From NCBI RefSeq assembly GCF_006968745.1, contig NZ_CP030118.1, forward strand, positions 4,368,399 through 4,432,398: a stretch of DNA of 64,000 nt. Reading direction: 5' to 3'. This DNA is from Brasilonema sennae CENA114. GTDB taxonomy: Bacteria > Cyanobacteriota > Cyanobacteriia > Cyanobacteriales > Nostocaceae. This document shows positions 46,581 through 55,430 of the stretch, piece after piece. The notes below the pieces were generated by a model. The model searched no databases. It worked only from the letters and a program-made list of their open reading frames with translations, and was not told the origin of the DNA. Made by a program: the position numbers and the translations under genes. Position 1 is the stretch's first letter; the number at the start of each line of letters is the position of its first letter.

Positions 46581-46654
46581 AGAGCAGCGCCTTGCGGAGC
46601 CAGTGCTGAAGACGGGTTTCCCGTCGCAGGCATCTGGCGTTGGGGTTCCCCCCG
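46581..46654 (+). repeat. 74-bp direct repeat, copy 1
   Basis: Identical by eye to 46836-46909; the two copies are offset by exactly 255 bp. The unit begins AGAGCAGCGCCTTGCGGAGC and includes the palindrome GACGGGTTTCCCGTC. Confidence 0.88.
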
Positions 46655-46835
46655 TTGTGGCGACTGGCTGTCGGGTTCCCCCCGAGCCAGGGGACTGGCG
46701 TGCAACTAGCCCCGATAGGCGTAGCCGTGCCGCAGGCATAGGGGGCGCTACGCAAACCCAGAGGGTTTCCCGACAGAGGCATCTGGTGAGTCCAGCGCTG
46801 CGGGAGGGTTTCCCTCCGGAGCCACTTCTGTGCGG

Positions 46836-46909
46836 AGAGCAGCGCCTTGCGGAGCCAGTGCTGAAGACGGGTTTCCCGTCGCAGGCATCTGGCGTTGGGG
46901 TTCCCCCCG
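46836..46909 (+). repeat. 74-bp direct repeat, copy 2
   Basis: Second exact copy of the unit at 46581-46654, within the GC-rich repeat cluster upstream of aptD. Confidence 0.88.
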
Positions 46910-47085
46910 GGCGACTGGCTGTCGGGTTCCCCCCGTTGAAGAATGTGGCGTCAGGCGACTGGCGTTCGCCGTAAGGCGTGCGCTCTGCGCACACCCGATA
47001 GCCGTAAGGCGTGGCGTTAGCCATAGGGCGAACCCGAAGGGTAAACAGTTAACAAAGTACGCGACGCGATCGCCACTAGCAACAT

Positions 47086-50000
47086 ATGACACAACAAGAG
47101 CAAGTAGTTGCTTTAATGCTTCGTTTGCAGAATATAGGCTGCCGAATTTGGGCTGAAGATGATAAGTTACGGATTCGTACTAGCAAAAATGCCCTCACTC
47201 CTGAACTCAAGCAGGAAATTCAAAACAACAAAGCAGAAATATTAGCATTTTTAAAAACTGCCAAAGCCAAAACTGTTATGGCAGAGGAAATTCCCACTTT
47301 AAGCGCTGATGCCCCGAAATTTCTTTCCTTTGCTCAACAACGCCTTTGGCTATTAGCACAACTGACTGGACCATCAGCTACTTATAATATGCCGATGGCT
47401 TTACAATTGGAAGGCAACCTTAATATTGATGCCCTGCACTCTAGTTTGGCTTATCTGCTTAACCGTCATGAAAGTCTGAGGATGTATTTTCCTACAGTGG
47501 CGGGACAACCGCAAGTCCTGATCCAAGATTTAGATAAAATCGAAGTTCTAACAGTAATAGACTGGCAAAACCTTGATGAACATCCTCATTGCCCCTTATC
47601 CCCAGAGGGGGCCCCGAGTTCCCCAACCGTCCAGCGTTTCATCGATGCTCATGCTCAAGAACTGTTTGACTTAAATACTGGTTCTTTGTTTAAAGCAAAA
47701 CTGCTGCAATTGCAAGAGCAGAAATATGTTTTGCTCATCAATATGCACCATATTATCAGTGATGGCTGGTCCATGGGCGTATTTGTTCGTGAGTTGCGGC
47801 AAGCTTATACCGCATTTACCCAAAGTCAAACCCCAAACCTTCCTCCCTTACCGATTCAATACAGCGACTATGCAGCTTGGCAACGAAACTGGTTACAAGG
47901 AGAGGTATTAGAAAACCAAATCGACTATTGGAAACATCAACTTAAGGATGCTTCTCCATTACTGGAATTGCCAACCGATTATCCTCGCCCAGCACAGCAA
48001 AGTTACCGAGGCGATCGCTATCTCTACTCTCTCACGCCGGAATTAAGTGCTGCCGTTAATACTTTCAGTCAACAACAAGGGACAAGTCTATTTATGACCT
48101 TGTTGGCAGCTTTGAGTATTCTGCTTTATCGTTACAGTCGCCAAAACGATTTGTGTATAGGTTCTCCTATTGCCAACCGTACCCATAGCCAAACTGAATC
48201 ATTAATCGGCTTTTTTGTCAATACCCTTGTGTTGCGTACTCAAATCAAGCCTGAGCAAAGTTTTATCGAGTTCCTGCAACAAACTCGCTCCTCTTGTTTA
48301 GATGCTTATGCTCATCAAGACATCCCCTTTGAGTTTCTGGTAGAAAAGTTACAACCAGAACGCAGTACGAGTCATAATCCATTATTCCAGGTTATGTTCG
48401 CGCTGGAAAATAATGAAAGTCCAGACCTGAGTTTACCAGGATTAGAGATTCAATGGCTGGGAGTGAAGGGTGCGATCGCTAAGTTTGACTTAACACTTTT
48501 GGTCATGGAATATGACAATCAGTTAAATTGCTCTTGGGAATACTCTACCGACCTTTTTGAGAAGAGTACTATCCAACGGATGGCAGAACAATTTGAAGTT
48601 CTACTGAAGGGAATTCTTGATAATCCGCACCAACCGATCAACACTTTGCCTTTGATGACAGTGGCGGAACTGCTGCAACTACAATGCTGGAATCAAACTC
48701 AAGCCGATTATCCTCAGGATAAAACTTTAGTTGACTTATTTGAACAACAAGTTGAAAAAAACCCTGATAATCTCGCTTTGGTGTTTGAATCCCAAAGCTT
48801 AACTTACCAACAACTAAATCAAAAAGCAAACCAACTTGCTCATTATTTAATTCAAAATTACCAAATAAAGCCAGACACTTTAATTGGTATCTCTGTTGAA
48901 CGTTGTAGTGAGATGATTATTGGTGTATTCGGTATCCTTAAAGCAGGTGGGGCTTATGTACCGATTGACCCCAATTATCCACAAGAACGGATTGGGTTCA
49001 TGTTAGAAGATTCTGGGATATCGGTGTTACTAACCCAAAGTTTCCTCAAACACCAATTACCCACATCACAACTGGAACACACTTGTCAAGTTATCTGTTT
49101 GGATGAGGAAACTTTTAGCGAAGAGTTAACCCAGAATCCCAGTCCTCAAAGTACACCACTAGATTTGGCTTATGCGATCTATACCTCTGGTTCTACTGGA
49201 AGACCGAAGGGGGTAATGATTTCGCATCGAGGACTGGTCAATATGACTTTGGCAGTTGAGCAAATTTTGCAAATTCAACCCCAAAGCCGTTTGCTTCAGT
49301 TTGCTTCTTTCAGCTTCGATGCTTCAATTTGGGAAATTGCTACTGCAGTTGCAGCAGGGGCTTGTTTATATCTTGCTAAAAAAGAAACTTTGTTATCTGG
49401 TCAAGACTTAGTGAATTTTTTAGGCGATCGCAAAATTTCCCATGTCACGTTACCTCCTTCAGTCTTATCCCTATTACCTCAAGCGACGTTACCTAATTTG
49501 CAAACCGTAGTTACTGCTGGTGAAGCTTGTCCAACAGAATTAGTTATTCGGTGGGCAAAAGGACGGCGTTTTTTTAATGCCTACGGACCAACGGAATCTA
49601 CGGTTTGTGCAAGTATCGCTCTCGTTGAACCCAATGGCAAAAAACCGCCCATCGGTCAACCTTTGCCCAATATCCGCATCTATATTTTAGATGCAAATAA
49701 TCAACTATTACCTCCAGGAATACCTGGCGAGTTGTGTATTGCTGGAGTGGGTTTAGCAAGAGGCTATCTCAATCGTCCTGATATTACCGCCGAAAAATTT
49801 CTTGAAGTTGAATTGTTTGGTAAAACTGAGCGAATTTACAAAACTGGCGACTTGGCAAGATGGGGAGATGATGGCAACCTAGAATATCTCGGTCGCATTG
49901 ACGATCAAATTAAACTAAGAGGTTTTAGAATTGAACTCGCTGAGATTGAATCAATTTTGTTACAACATCCATTAGTTAAAGAAGCAGTTGTCACCTTATA

Positions 50001-51297
50001 TAAAACTGAGAATAACCAGAGTTTAATTGCCTATGTAACGGGAATGACCACTGATTTGTCTACCCAACTAAAAAATCACCTCAAATCCCGTCTACCTGAT
50101 TACATGGTACCTGCTCAGATCATCTTACTAGATGAATTGCCTTTAACTCCCAATGGCAAAATTGACCGTAAAGCTTTACCTCTTCCCAATTTTGAAGTTG
50201 GAAGCTCATATACAGCCCCGCGCAATCAAGTGGAAAAACAGCTAGCACAAGTATGGTCTGCTGTACTCGAACGTCAAGAAATTGGCATTCATGATAACTT
50301 TTTCGACTTGGGTGGTCATTCTTTATTAGCGATGAAATTACTCAATAACATTCAACAGGTGTTTGAACAAGAACTTTCCTTGAGTAGTTTATTTCAAAAT
50401 CCTACTATTGCTCAACTAGCAGAACAACTTTGTAATACTAAAGTTCAACAGTCCCATCCCGATTTACTCTCACTCCAACCTCAAGGAGATGCCGTCCCTC
50501 TATTTTGTCTTCCTGGCGCAAACGGACACGGTTTCTATTTTAGAGATTTGGCAATTCATTTAGGAAATGAACGACCAGTGTATGGACTGGAAACTCCAGG
50601 AAGAGACGGACTGAATGCACTCCCTGATTCAGTACCAGCCCATGCCACTCAACTGATTTCGCTATTACGTCAGCAGCAAGCGACAAGTCCATATATACTA
50701 GCAGGATACTCTTCAGGTTGTGCTGTTGCTTTTGAAATGGCTGCTCAATTAGAACAGCAAGGTGAAAAGGTGGGTTTACTGGCTATCTTTGACGCCGGAC
50801 TCGTTTCTCACCCTGAGTATATAACTGATAGAGCAGATATTGATTGGATTTGGCAATTGATTCAAAGAATTGAAGCATTAAAGGGCGTTTCTTTAGGTTT
50901 GAAATACGATGATTTAGCTGCTCAAAGCGACGATCAAGCCCGTTGGGATTTGGCGGCGGAGTATTTATACCGACATAACGTTCTACCGGAAAACTCAACT
51001 CTTTCTTTACTAAAAACTAATATGAAAGTGATGAAAGCTCTGACGCTTAATTACGCAAATTATCAGCCCAAGTATCCAATTTCTGCTCCTATTATTTTAT
51101 TTCGCGCTCAAGAAATTCATGAAATTGTTTTACAAGAACTGCAAGCTATTTCCAATTACGATTTACCCGATTGGGGATGGCTAGCATACACTCAAAACCC
51201 TGTCAAGGTGATATCTGTACCTGGAAACCACGGTCGAATGCTTTATGAACCCAATGTAAAAATCTTAGCCAGAGAATTATTAAACACCATAAAATAA
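47086..51297 (+). CDS. aptD: anabaenopeptin-type synthetase, TubC-C-A(Phe)-T-TE
   Basis: A 1403-residue termination module. TubC-type docking (about 1-60) is followed by C (about 78-520, HHIISDG near 222), A (about 545-1030), T (FFDLGGHSLLA near 1070) and a type I thioesterase (about 1125-1400) with GYSSG (Ser1209) and PGNHGRM (His1382). The pocket is D-A-W-T-V-A-A-V-C, the textbook Phe code (GrsA/TycA type). The TE would close the ring between the C-terminal residue and the Lys side-chain amine, as in anabaenopeptins. It corresponds to AptD/ApnD. A palindromic repeat adds about a dozen residues to the C domain (47591-47624) compared with its paralogue in AptC. The gene lies downstream of the repeat cluster and may need its own promoter. 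Confidence 0.94.
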   Translation: MTQQEQVVALMLRLQNIGCRIWAEDDKLRIRTSKNALTPELKQEIQNNKAEILAFLKTAKAKTVMAEEIPTLSADAPKFLSFAQQRLWLLAQLTGPSATYNMPMALQLEGNLNIDALHSSLAYLLNRHESLRMYFPTVAGQPQVLIQDLDKIEVLTVIDWQNLDEHPHCPLSPEGAPSSPTVQRFIDAHAQELFDLNTGSLFKAKLLQLQEQKYVLLINMHHIISDGWSMGVFVRELRQAYTAFTQSQTPNLPPLPIQYSDYAAWQRNWLQGEVLENQIDYWKHQLKDASPLLELPTDYPRPAQQSYRGDRYLYSLTPELSAAVNTFSQQQGTSLFMTLLAALSILLYRYSRQNDLCIGSPIANRTHSQTESLIGFFVNTLVLRTQIKPEQSFIEFLQQTRSSCLDAYAHQDIPFEFLVEKLQPERSTSHNPLFQVMFALENNESPDLSLPGLEIQWLGVKGAIAKFDLTLLVMEYDNQLNCSWEYSTDLFEKSTIQRMAEQFEVLLKGILDNPHQPINTLPLMTVAELLQLQCWNQTQADYPQDKTLVDLFEQQVEKNPDNLALVFESQSLTYQQLNQKANQLAHYLIQNYQIKPDTLIGISVERCSEMIIGVFGILKAGGAYVPIDPNYPQERIGFMLEDSGISVLLTQSFLKHQLPTSQLEHTCQVICLDEETFSEELTQNPSPQSTPLDLAYAIYTSGSTGRPKGVMISHRGLVNMTLAVEQILQIQPQSRLLQFASFSFDASIWEIATAVAAGACLYLAKKETLLSGQDLVNFLGDRKISHVTLPPSVLSLLPQATLPNLQTVVTAGEACPTELVIRWAKGRRFFNAYGPTESTVCASIALVEPNGKKPPIGQPLPNIRIYILDANNQLLPPGIPGELCIAGVGLARGYLNRPDITAEKFLEVELFGKTERIYKTGDLARWGDDGNLEYLGRIDDQIKLRGFRIELAEIESILLQHPLVKEAVVTLYKTENNQSLIAYVTGMTTDLSTQLKNHLKSRLPDYMVPAQIILLDELPLTPNGKIDRKALPLPNFEVGSSYTAPRNQVEKQLAQVWSAVLERQEIGIHDNFFDLGGHSLLAMKLLNNIQQVFEQELSLSSLFQNPTIAQLAEQLCNTKVQQSHPDLLSLQPQGDAVPLFCLPGANGHGFYFRDLAIHLGNERPVYGLETPGRDGLNALPDSVPAHATQLISLLRQQQATSPYILAGYSSGCAVAFEMAAQLEQQGEKVGLLAIFDAGLVSHPEYITDRADIDWIWQLIQRIEALKGVSLGLKYDDLAAQSDDQARWDLAAEYLYRHNVLPENSTLSLLKTNMKVMKALTLNYANYQPKYPISAPIILFRAQEIHEIVLQELQAISNYDLPDWGWLAYTQNPVKVISVPGNHGRMLYEPNVKILARELLNTIK
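47591..47624. repeat. in-frame GC-rich insert in aptD
   Basis: A CCCC/GGGG-rich repeat encodes CPLSPEGAPSSP in the condensation domain, between IDWQNLDEH and the AHAQELFDL block. The paralogous C domain in AptC has no such segment. Confidence 0.68.
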
Positions 51298-51356
51298 TTT
51301 TACCAAAGAACTAATGGAAATTATCGTTGTATTGAGCCTAAACTAATTTTTAAAAT

Positions 51357-53567
51357 ATGCAATCTACAACTTTTGTTAAGAAAACTTCAACGAATGATTC
51401 TTCTCCGGGTTTTAATCAATTTTGGCAGAATGTCAGAGCGCTCACAGGAGCTTACTGGTATCCAACAGAGGCAGAAGGAAGAGCATTTTCAGATGTGATT
51501 CGTTCATGGGTAATGCTCATTATCCTGATATTATTAATCATCGCACTTGTGGGCGTAACTGCTTTTAATAGCTTCGTTAGTCGCTATTTGGTTGATGTCA
51601 TCGTTGAAGAAAAAGATTTTACGAAATTTGTTGATACGTTATTGGTTTATGGTGCTGCCCTTGTCTGCGTAACGCTCTTAGTAGGATTTTCTAAATTTGT
51701 TAGAAAACAAATCGCTCTTGATTGGTACCAATGGCTAAATAATCATATTTTATCAAAATATTTGAGCCATCGTGCTTATTATAAAATCAACTTTAAATCC
51801 GATGTTGATAATCCAGATCAACGAATCTCCCAAGAAATTGAACCTCTGACCAGAAATGCTCTCTCGTTTTCCGCTACTTTCCTAGAAAAAGTGCTAGAAA
51901 TGGCTACTTTTTTAATAATTCTCTGGTCTCTTTCCCAATTTGTTGCAATTGTATTGGTTGCTTATACGATAATAGGCAATTTAATTGCTGTTTACTTGGC
52001 TCAAGAATTGAATAAGATTAATCAAGAGGAACTCGAATTTGAAGCAGACTATACTTACAGTCTGACTCATATTCGTAATCATGGTGAATCAATAGCTTTT
52101 TTTCAGGGAGAAAAAAAAGAATTAAATATCATTCAGCGAAGATTTTCTAAAATTATTCAAAGTTCTAAACGCAAGATTAATTGGGAGAGAACTCAGGATA
52201 TTTTTAACAGAGGATATCAGGCTATTATCCAAATCTTTCCATTTATAGTACTCGGACCTTTACACATTAGAGATGAAATTGATTTTGGAGAAGTTGGTCA
52301 AGCCAGTTTAGCTTGTAATCTGTTTGCCAGTGCTATGGCAGAATTAATTAGAGAATTTGCAACTTCCGGACGATTTTCCAGTTATGTTGAACGTTTAGCT
52401 GAGTTGTCTGGTGCGTTGAAAGCTGTTACGCAACAGCCAGAGAATGTGAGTACCATTCAAACAATAGAAGAAAACCGTCTGGCTTTTGAGAATGTTACCT
52501 TACAAACACCAAACTATGAACAGGTGATCGTCGAAGATTTGTCAGTTACTGTTCAACCGGGAGAAGGTTTATTGATTGTTGGACCGAGTGGACGAGGTAA
52601 GAGTTCTCTGTTGAGAGCGATCGCTGGTTTGTGGAACGCAGGAACTGGTCGTTTGGTACGTCCTCCCCTAGAATCTCTCTTATTTCTGCCCCAACGTCCT
52701 TATATAATTTTGGGAACTTTACGCGAACAGTTACTCTATCCTCATACAACTCGTCAAATGAGCGATCAAGAACTTGAAGAAGTTCTGCAACAAGTCAACT
52801 TGCAAAACTTGCTAAATCGAGTCGAAGGCTTTGATACAGAAGTCGCTTGGGAGAATATTTTATCGCTGGGAGAACAACAACGCTTGGCTTTTGCACGATT
52901 GTTGATTACTCATCCCAGCTTTACTATTTTAGATGAAGCAACGAGTGCTTTAGATTTGACAAATGAAGGCAATTTATATGAACAATTGCAATCAACTCAA
53001 ACAACTTTTATCAGTGTCGGACATCGAGAGAGTTTGTTTAATTACCATCAATGGGTTTTAGAACTTTCACAAGATTCCAGTTGGCGACTTTTGACTGTTC
53101 AGGATTATCGCCTTCAAAAAGCCAACGAAATCATTACTAATCCCCCCGACAACTCTCAAATTACAGAAGCCAACGAAATTATTACTAATTCCCCCGACAA
53201 CTCTCAAATTACAGAAGCCAACGAAATTATTACTAACCCTCCCGAAAAGCCTCAAATTACAGAAGTCAACGAAATCATTACTAACTCTCCCGACAACCCT
53301 CAAATTACAGAAGTCAACGAAATCATTACTAACTCTCCCGACAACCCTCAAATTACAATAGATGTTTCACTACAAGACCAATCATTAAGTCAACCAGAAA
53401 CCAGCACAATTTCAGGATTTTCTCATCAGGAAATGCAACAATTAACAGGCATTAATGTAAACACCATTAGAAGCAAGGGAAGCCTTGGCAAGACTATCAC
53501 AACCAAGGATGGCGTGACTTACCGCTATGACAAAGATCCCAACGTATTGAAATGGATCAGAGTTTAG
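51357..53567 (+). CDS. aptE: SbmA/BacA-like ABC exporter with repeat and HTH-like tail
   Basis: A 736-residue half-transporter. The membrane part (about 1-345) is of the ABC_membrane_2 (SbmA/BacA/ABCD) type, with clear helices near 50-70, 95-115 and 175-215. The nucleotide-binding domain (about 375-575) shows Walker A GPSGRGKSS, signature LSLGEQQRLAFA, Walker B FTILDEATSALD and the switch His of VGHRES. It matches the AptE/ApnE transporter that closes anabaenopeptin clusters and should export the peptide across the inner membrane as a homodimer. The C-terminus is unusual: five 16-residue repeats (589-668) and a last segment (about 686-736) resembling a helix-turn-helix (MQQLTGINVNTIRSKGSL). 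It starts 59 bp after aptD. Confidence 0.9.
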   Translation: MQSTTFVKKTSTNDSSPGFNQFWQNVRALTGAYWYPTEAEGRAFSDVIRSWVMLIILILLIIALVGVTAFNSFVSRYLVDVIVEEKDFTKFVDTLLVYGAALVCVTLLVGFSKFVRKQIALDWYQWLNNHILSKYLSHRAYYKINFKSDVDNPDQRISQEIEPLTRNALSFSATFLEKVLEMATFLIILWSLSQFVAIVLVAYTIIGNLIAVYLAQELNKINQEELEFEADYTYSLTHIRNHGESIAFFQGEKKELNIIQRRFSKIIQSSKRKINWERTQDIFNRGYQAIIQIFPFIVLGPLHIRDEIDFGEVGQASLACNLFASAMAELIREFATSGRFSSYVERLAELSGALKAVTQQPENVSTIQTIEENRLAFENVTLQTPNYEQVIVEDLSVTVQPGEGLLIVGPSGRGKSSLLRAIAGLWNAGTGRLVRPPLESLLFLPQRPYIILGTLREQLLYPHTTRQMSDQELEEVLQQVNLQNLLNRVEGFDTEVAWENILSLGEQQRLAFARLLITHPSFTILDEATSALDLTNEGNLYEQLQSTQTTFISVGHRESLFNYHQWVLELSQDSSWRLLTVQDYRLQKANEIITNPPDNSQITEANEIITNSPDNSQITEANEIITNPPEKPQITEVNEIITNSPDNPQITEVNEIITNSPDNPQITIDVSLQDQSLSQPETSTISGFSHQEMQQLTGINVNTIRSKGSLGKTITTKDGVTYRYDKDPNVLKWIRV
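53121..53360 (+). repeat. 48-bp coding tandem repeat x 5 in aptE
   Basis: Five consecutive 48-bp units start at 53121, 53169, 53217, 53265 and 53313. Each encodes a variant of NEIITNPPDNSQITEA. The length is a whole number of codons, so copy number can change without a frameshift. Units 1-2 and 4-5 are most alike, pointing to local duplication. Confidence 0.93.
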
Positions 53568-53671
53568 GGTTCTGTTGCAAAAACTCTTTGCAATCTGTTA
53601 GAAGTAAAACTGGTGATGCTCATGTTGAATGGCAAGCTTCTAAATGAACTTCAAATTTTTGCCATAGAACC
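53568..53671. mobile_element. 104-bp element bounded by IS6-like inverted repeats
   Basis: GGTTCTGTTGCAAAAA begins directly after the aptE stop. TTTTTGCCATAGAACC ends at 53671; its reverse complement matches the first at 14 of 16 positions. GGTTCTGTTGCAAA resembles the terminal repeat of IS6-family elements. No transposase lies between, so it would be a non-autonomous remnant. The left end also holds TTGCAAA-AACTC-TTTGCAA, a small hairpin that might help end aptE transcription. Confidence 0.5.
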
Positions 53672-53689
53672 TTTTTTAGAATCAAGGTC

Positions 53690-55357
53690 ATGCTTACTAA
53701 ACAGCAAAGACAACTAGTTACTTACAAAAAAATTACGATTTATGAACGAACATACAAATTACCTCTTATAAAAAATAGCAGATTAAAAGCTATTCAAAAA
53801 AAGATTAAAGAACGTCGAAGATTAATTCAAGAAGGTGTTCGACATCATCAGCTTTGGGGAATAATTAAGCTGAAAGAAAAAATTAGTCAGGATAAAATTT
53901 TTAAAGAAAGCCAACTATTAATAAAAGATTATACTCATCTTATTTATTTTCTAGAAAAATATAAGGTAACTTATCAACTTTTTTTGGTTAAGCTGACTGA
54001 TGATTTGAAAAAACTGTTTATTCAAAAATACCTTGAAATAGAAAATTTAGAGAAGGAAATAAAAAAACTAGAAATCAAAAATTATAAAAATCAAAAAATA
54101 CTCGATGAATTAAAATGGGAAAGACAAGAGAATCTTAAAGCAGTTTTACTCTTGAGTAATGCTTGTTTTTTGATGTTAGAAAAAATAAAATTGCTTAGTG
54201 AAGGACTGAAAACTCTGGCAGAAGATACCAAAAATCAAAAGCAAATTGTCCAACAAGTAGCCAAAGATTTGGAAGTTTATCAAGAAATTTACGAATATCA
54301 AAGAAAAGCCCAGAAAGTTCGTAAAGAAATAGTAGAAATAGCGGAGACTGCAATCAATTTTGAAAAATATTTACAAGATTACTTTAATCCCTTTCAATCG
54401 TTAATAGATGAAGTCGTAAAAGTAGATGAAGATTTTTACTCAACTGTTGGAGAAATTAAAAAATTGGCAGATAATATTTTCGAGTCTCAGTCTAATTTGT
54501 TAATTCCAAAAGAAACTGACGCAATTTCTGAAACGTTTCTAGACTTTATGGTATCAAGTTATGAAAAAAAAGAAAGATTAAAAGATGCTTTTATTCAATG
54601 TCAATTACTAGATTGGCAAATTCATAATTTTGATTCAGCCGATAATTTCTTCTCTATAAACAAAGACATTAATTCAATATCTAACTATATCTCCAATCAA
54701 TTTACCGAACGAAGAAAAGAGATAGGGATAGCAGAAACAAATTTTGTTCCTATGACGTCTTTCCCTACTGCTCAAGGTACTGGATTAACAAGACTGACTA
54801 ATGACGATCGCACCTGCGGAATGTGGGTTAAAAAGAAAAATAACATCGATTATACCAAATTGCAAAGTCTTCTTGCCCAGCAGAAGTGGAAAGAAGCTGA
54901 CATTGAAACCACTACATTAATGCTAAAAGTCATAGGTAAAAGTTATTGGAATGAAGTTTATAAGGAAGATATTGATAACTTTTCTTGTAAAGATCTCCAG
55001 ACTATTGATCAACTGTGGGAAGAATACAGTCATGGTTATTTCGGCTTCAGTGTTCAGCAAACTATTTGGAGCGAAATGGGTAGTCAAGTAGACTATGAAG
55101 CAGAAAAGAGACTCGGCGATCGCCTTGGTTGGCGAAAACAGGGAAACTGGTTAGATTATGATCAACTAACTTTTGAATTATCCCCCACAACACCCATAGG
55201 ACATCTACCAGCGCAATGGTTGCACTATGAGCATTCAACCTTGGATTTATCCCCAAAGTCATCTGCAGAACACCTTTCTATGGGAGCATGGCGAGTCGGA
55301 TCTTGGTTAGTTTGGCAGATGCATTTATTCTTTTCTCGTGTCAAAATTTGTAACTGA
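53690..55357 (+). CDS. coiled-coil protein with C-terminal GUN4 domain
   Basis: A 555-residue protein. Residues about 1-360 are very rich in Lys, Glu, Leu and Ile and strongly predict long coiled coils. Residues about 385-500 form a GUN4-type domain: LQSLLAQQKWKEADIETT, IDQLWEEYSHGYFGFSVQQ, LGWRKQGNWL. GUN4 domains bind porphyrins and stimulate Mg-chelatase, but many cyanobacterial proteins carry them fused to other domains with unknown roles. The motif after the domain is repeated once (LSPTTPIGHLPAQW then LSPKSSAEHLSMGAW). It follows the exporter after an IS6-like remnant. Codon use is more AT-rich than in the NRPS genes. A functional link to the peptide is possible but not shown. Start ATG 53690. 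Confidence 0.82.
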   Translation: MLTKQQRQLVTYKKITIYERTYKLPLIKNSRLKAIQKKIKERRRLIQEGVRHHQLWGIIKLKEKISQDKIFKESQLLIKDYTHLIYFLEKYKVTYQLFLVKLTDDLKKLFIQKYLEIENLEKEIKKLEIKNYKNQKILDELKWERQENLKAVLLLSNACFLMLEKIKLLSEGLKTLAEDTKNQKQIVQQVAKDLEVYQEIYEYQRKAQKVRKEIVEIAETAINFEKYLQDYFNPFQSLIDEVVKVDEDFYSTVGEIKKLADNIFESQSNLLIPKETDAISETFLDFMVSSYEKKERLKDAFIQCQLLDWQIHNFDSADNFFSINKDINSISNYISNQFTERRKEIGIAETNFVPMTSFPTAQGTGLTRLTNDDRTCGMWVKKKNNIDYTKLQSLLAQQKWKEADIETTTLMLKVIGKSYWNEVYKEDIDNFSCKDLQTIDQLWEEYSHGYFGFSVQQTIWSEMGSQVDYEAEKRLGDRLGWRKQGNWLDYDQLTFELSPTTPIGHLPAQWLHYEHSTLDLSPKSSAEHLSMGAWRVGSWLVWQMHLFFSRVKICN

Positions 55358-55430
55358 ACTGTACTTATCCGTTAATCGCACATTTCTTAATAATACCGAT
55401 AAGTAAAACAAAGCTCATTTGAGGATAGAC

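Larger units (their letters stand above)
46402..47085. repeat. GC-rich cluster of interspersed palindromic repeats
   Basis: This 684-bp spacer between hphA and aptD is much richer in GC than its surroundings and is built of short palindromes such as GACGGGTTTCCCGTC, GGAGGGTTTCCCTCC and GGCGAACCCGAAGGG. It contains a 74-bp perfect direct repeat (46581-46654 and 46836-46909) and two near copies of a block beginning GACAGAGG (46473 and 46769). Open frames exist on both strands but translate to repetitive Pro/Gly/Arg-rich sequence and are not genes. It separates hphA from aptD without a visible terminator. Confidence 0.85.

Noticed and set aside
46395..47156. Long open frames on both strands in the GC-rich spacer (up to ~209 codons)
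   Set aside because: They translate to repetitive Pro/Gly/Arg/Ser-rich sequence made of palindromic repeats, overlap each other on both strands and have no ribosome sites. High GC alone keeps stops rare.
53067..53351. 94-codon antisense frame over the aptE repeats
   Set aside because: It is only the complement of the 48-bp coding repeat array, open because the unit has no stop on either strand.
53121..53360. CRISPR-like array
   Set aside because: The 48-bp units are contiguous without spacers and lie in frame in a coding sequence.
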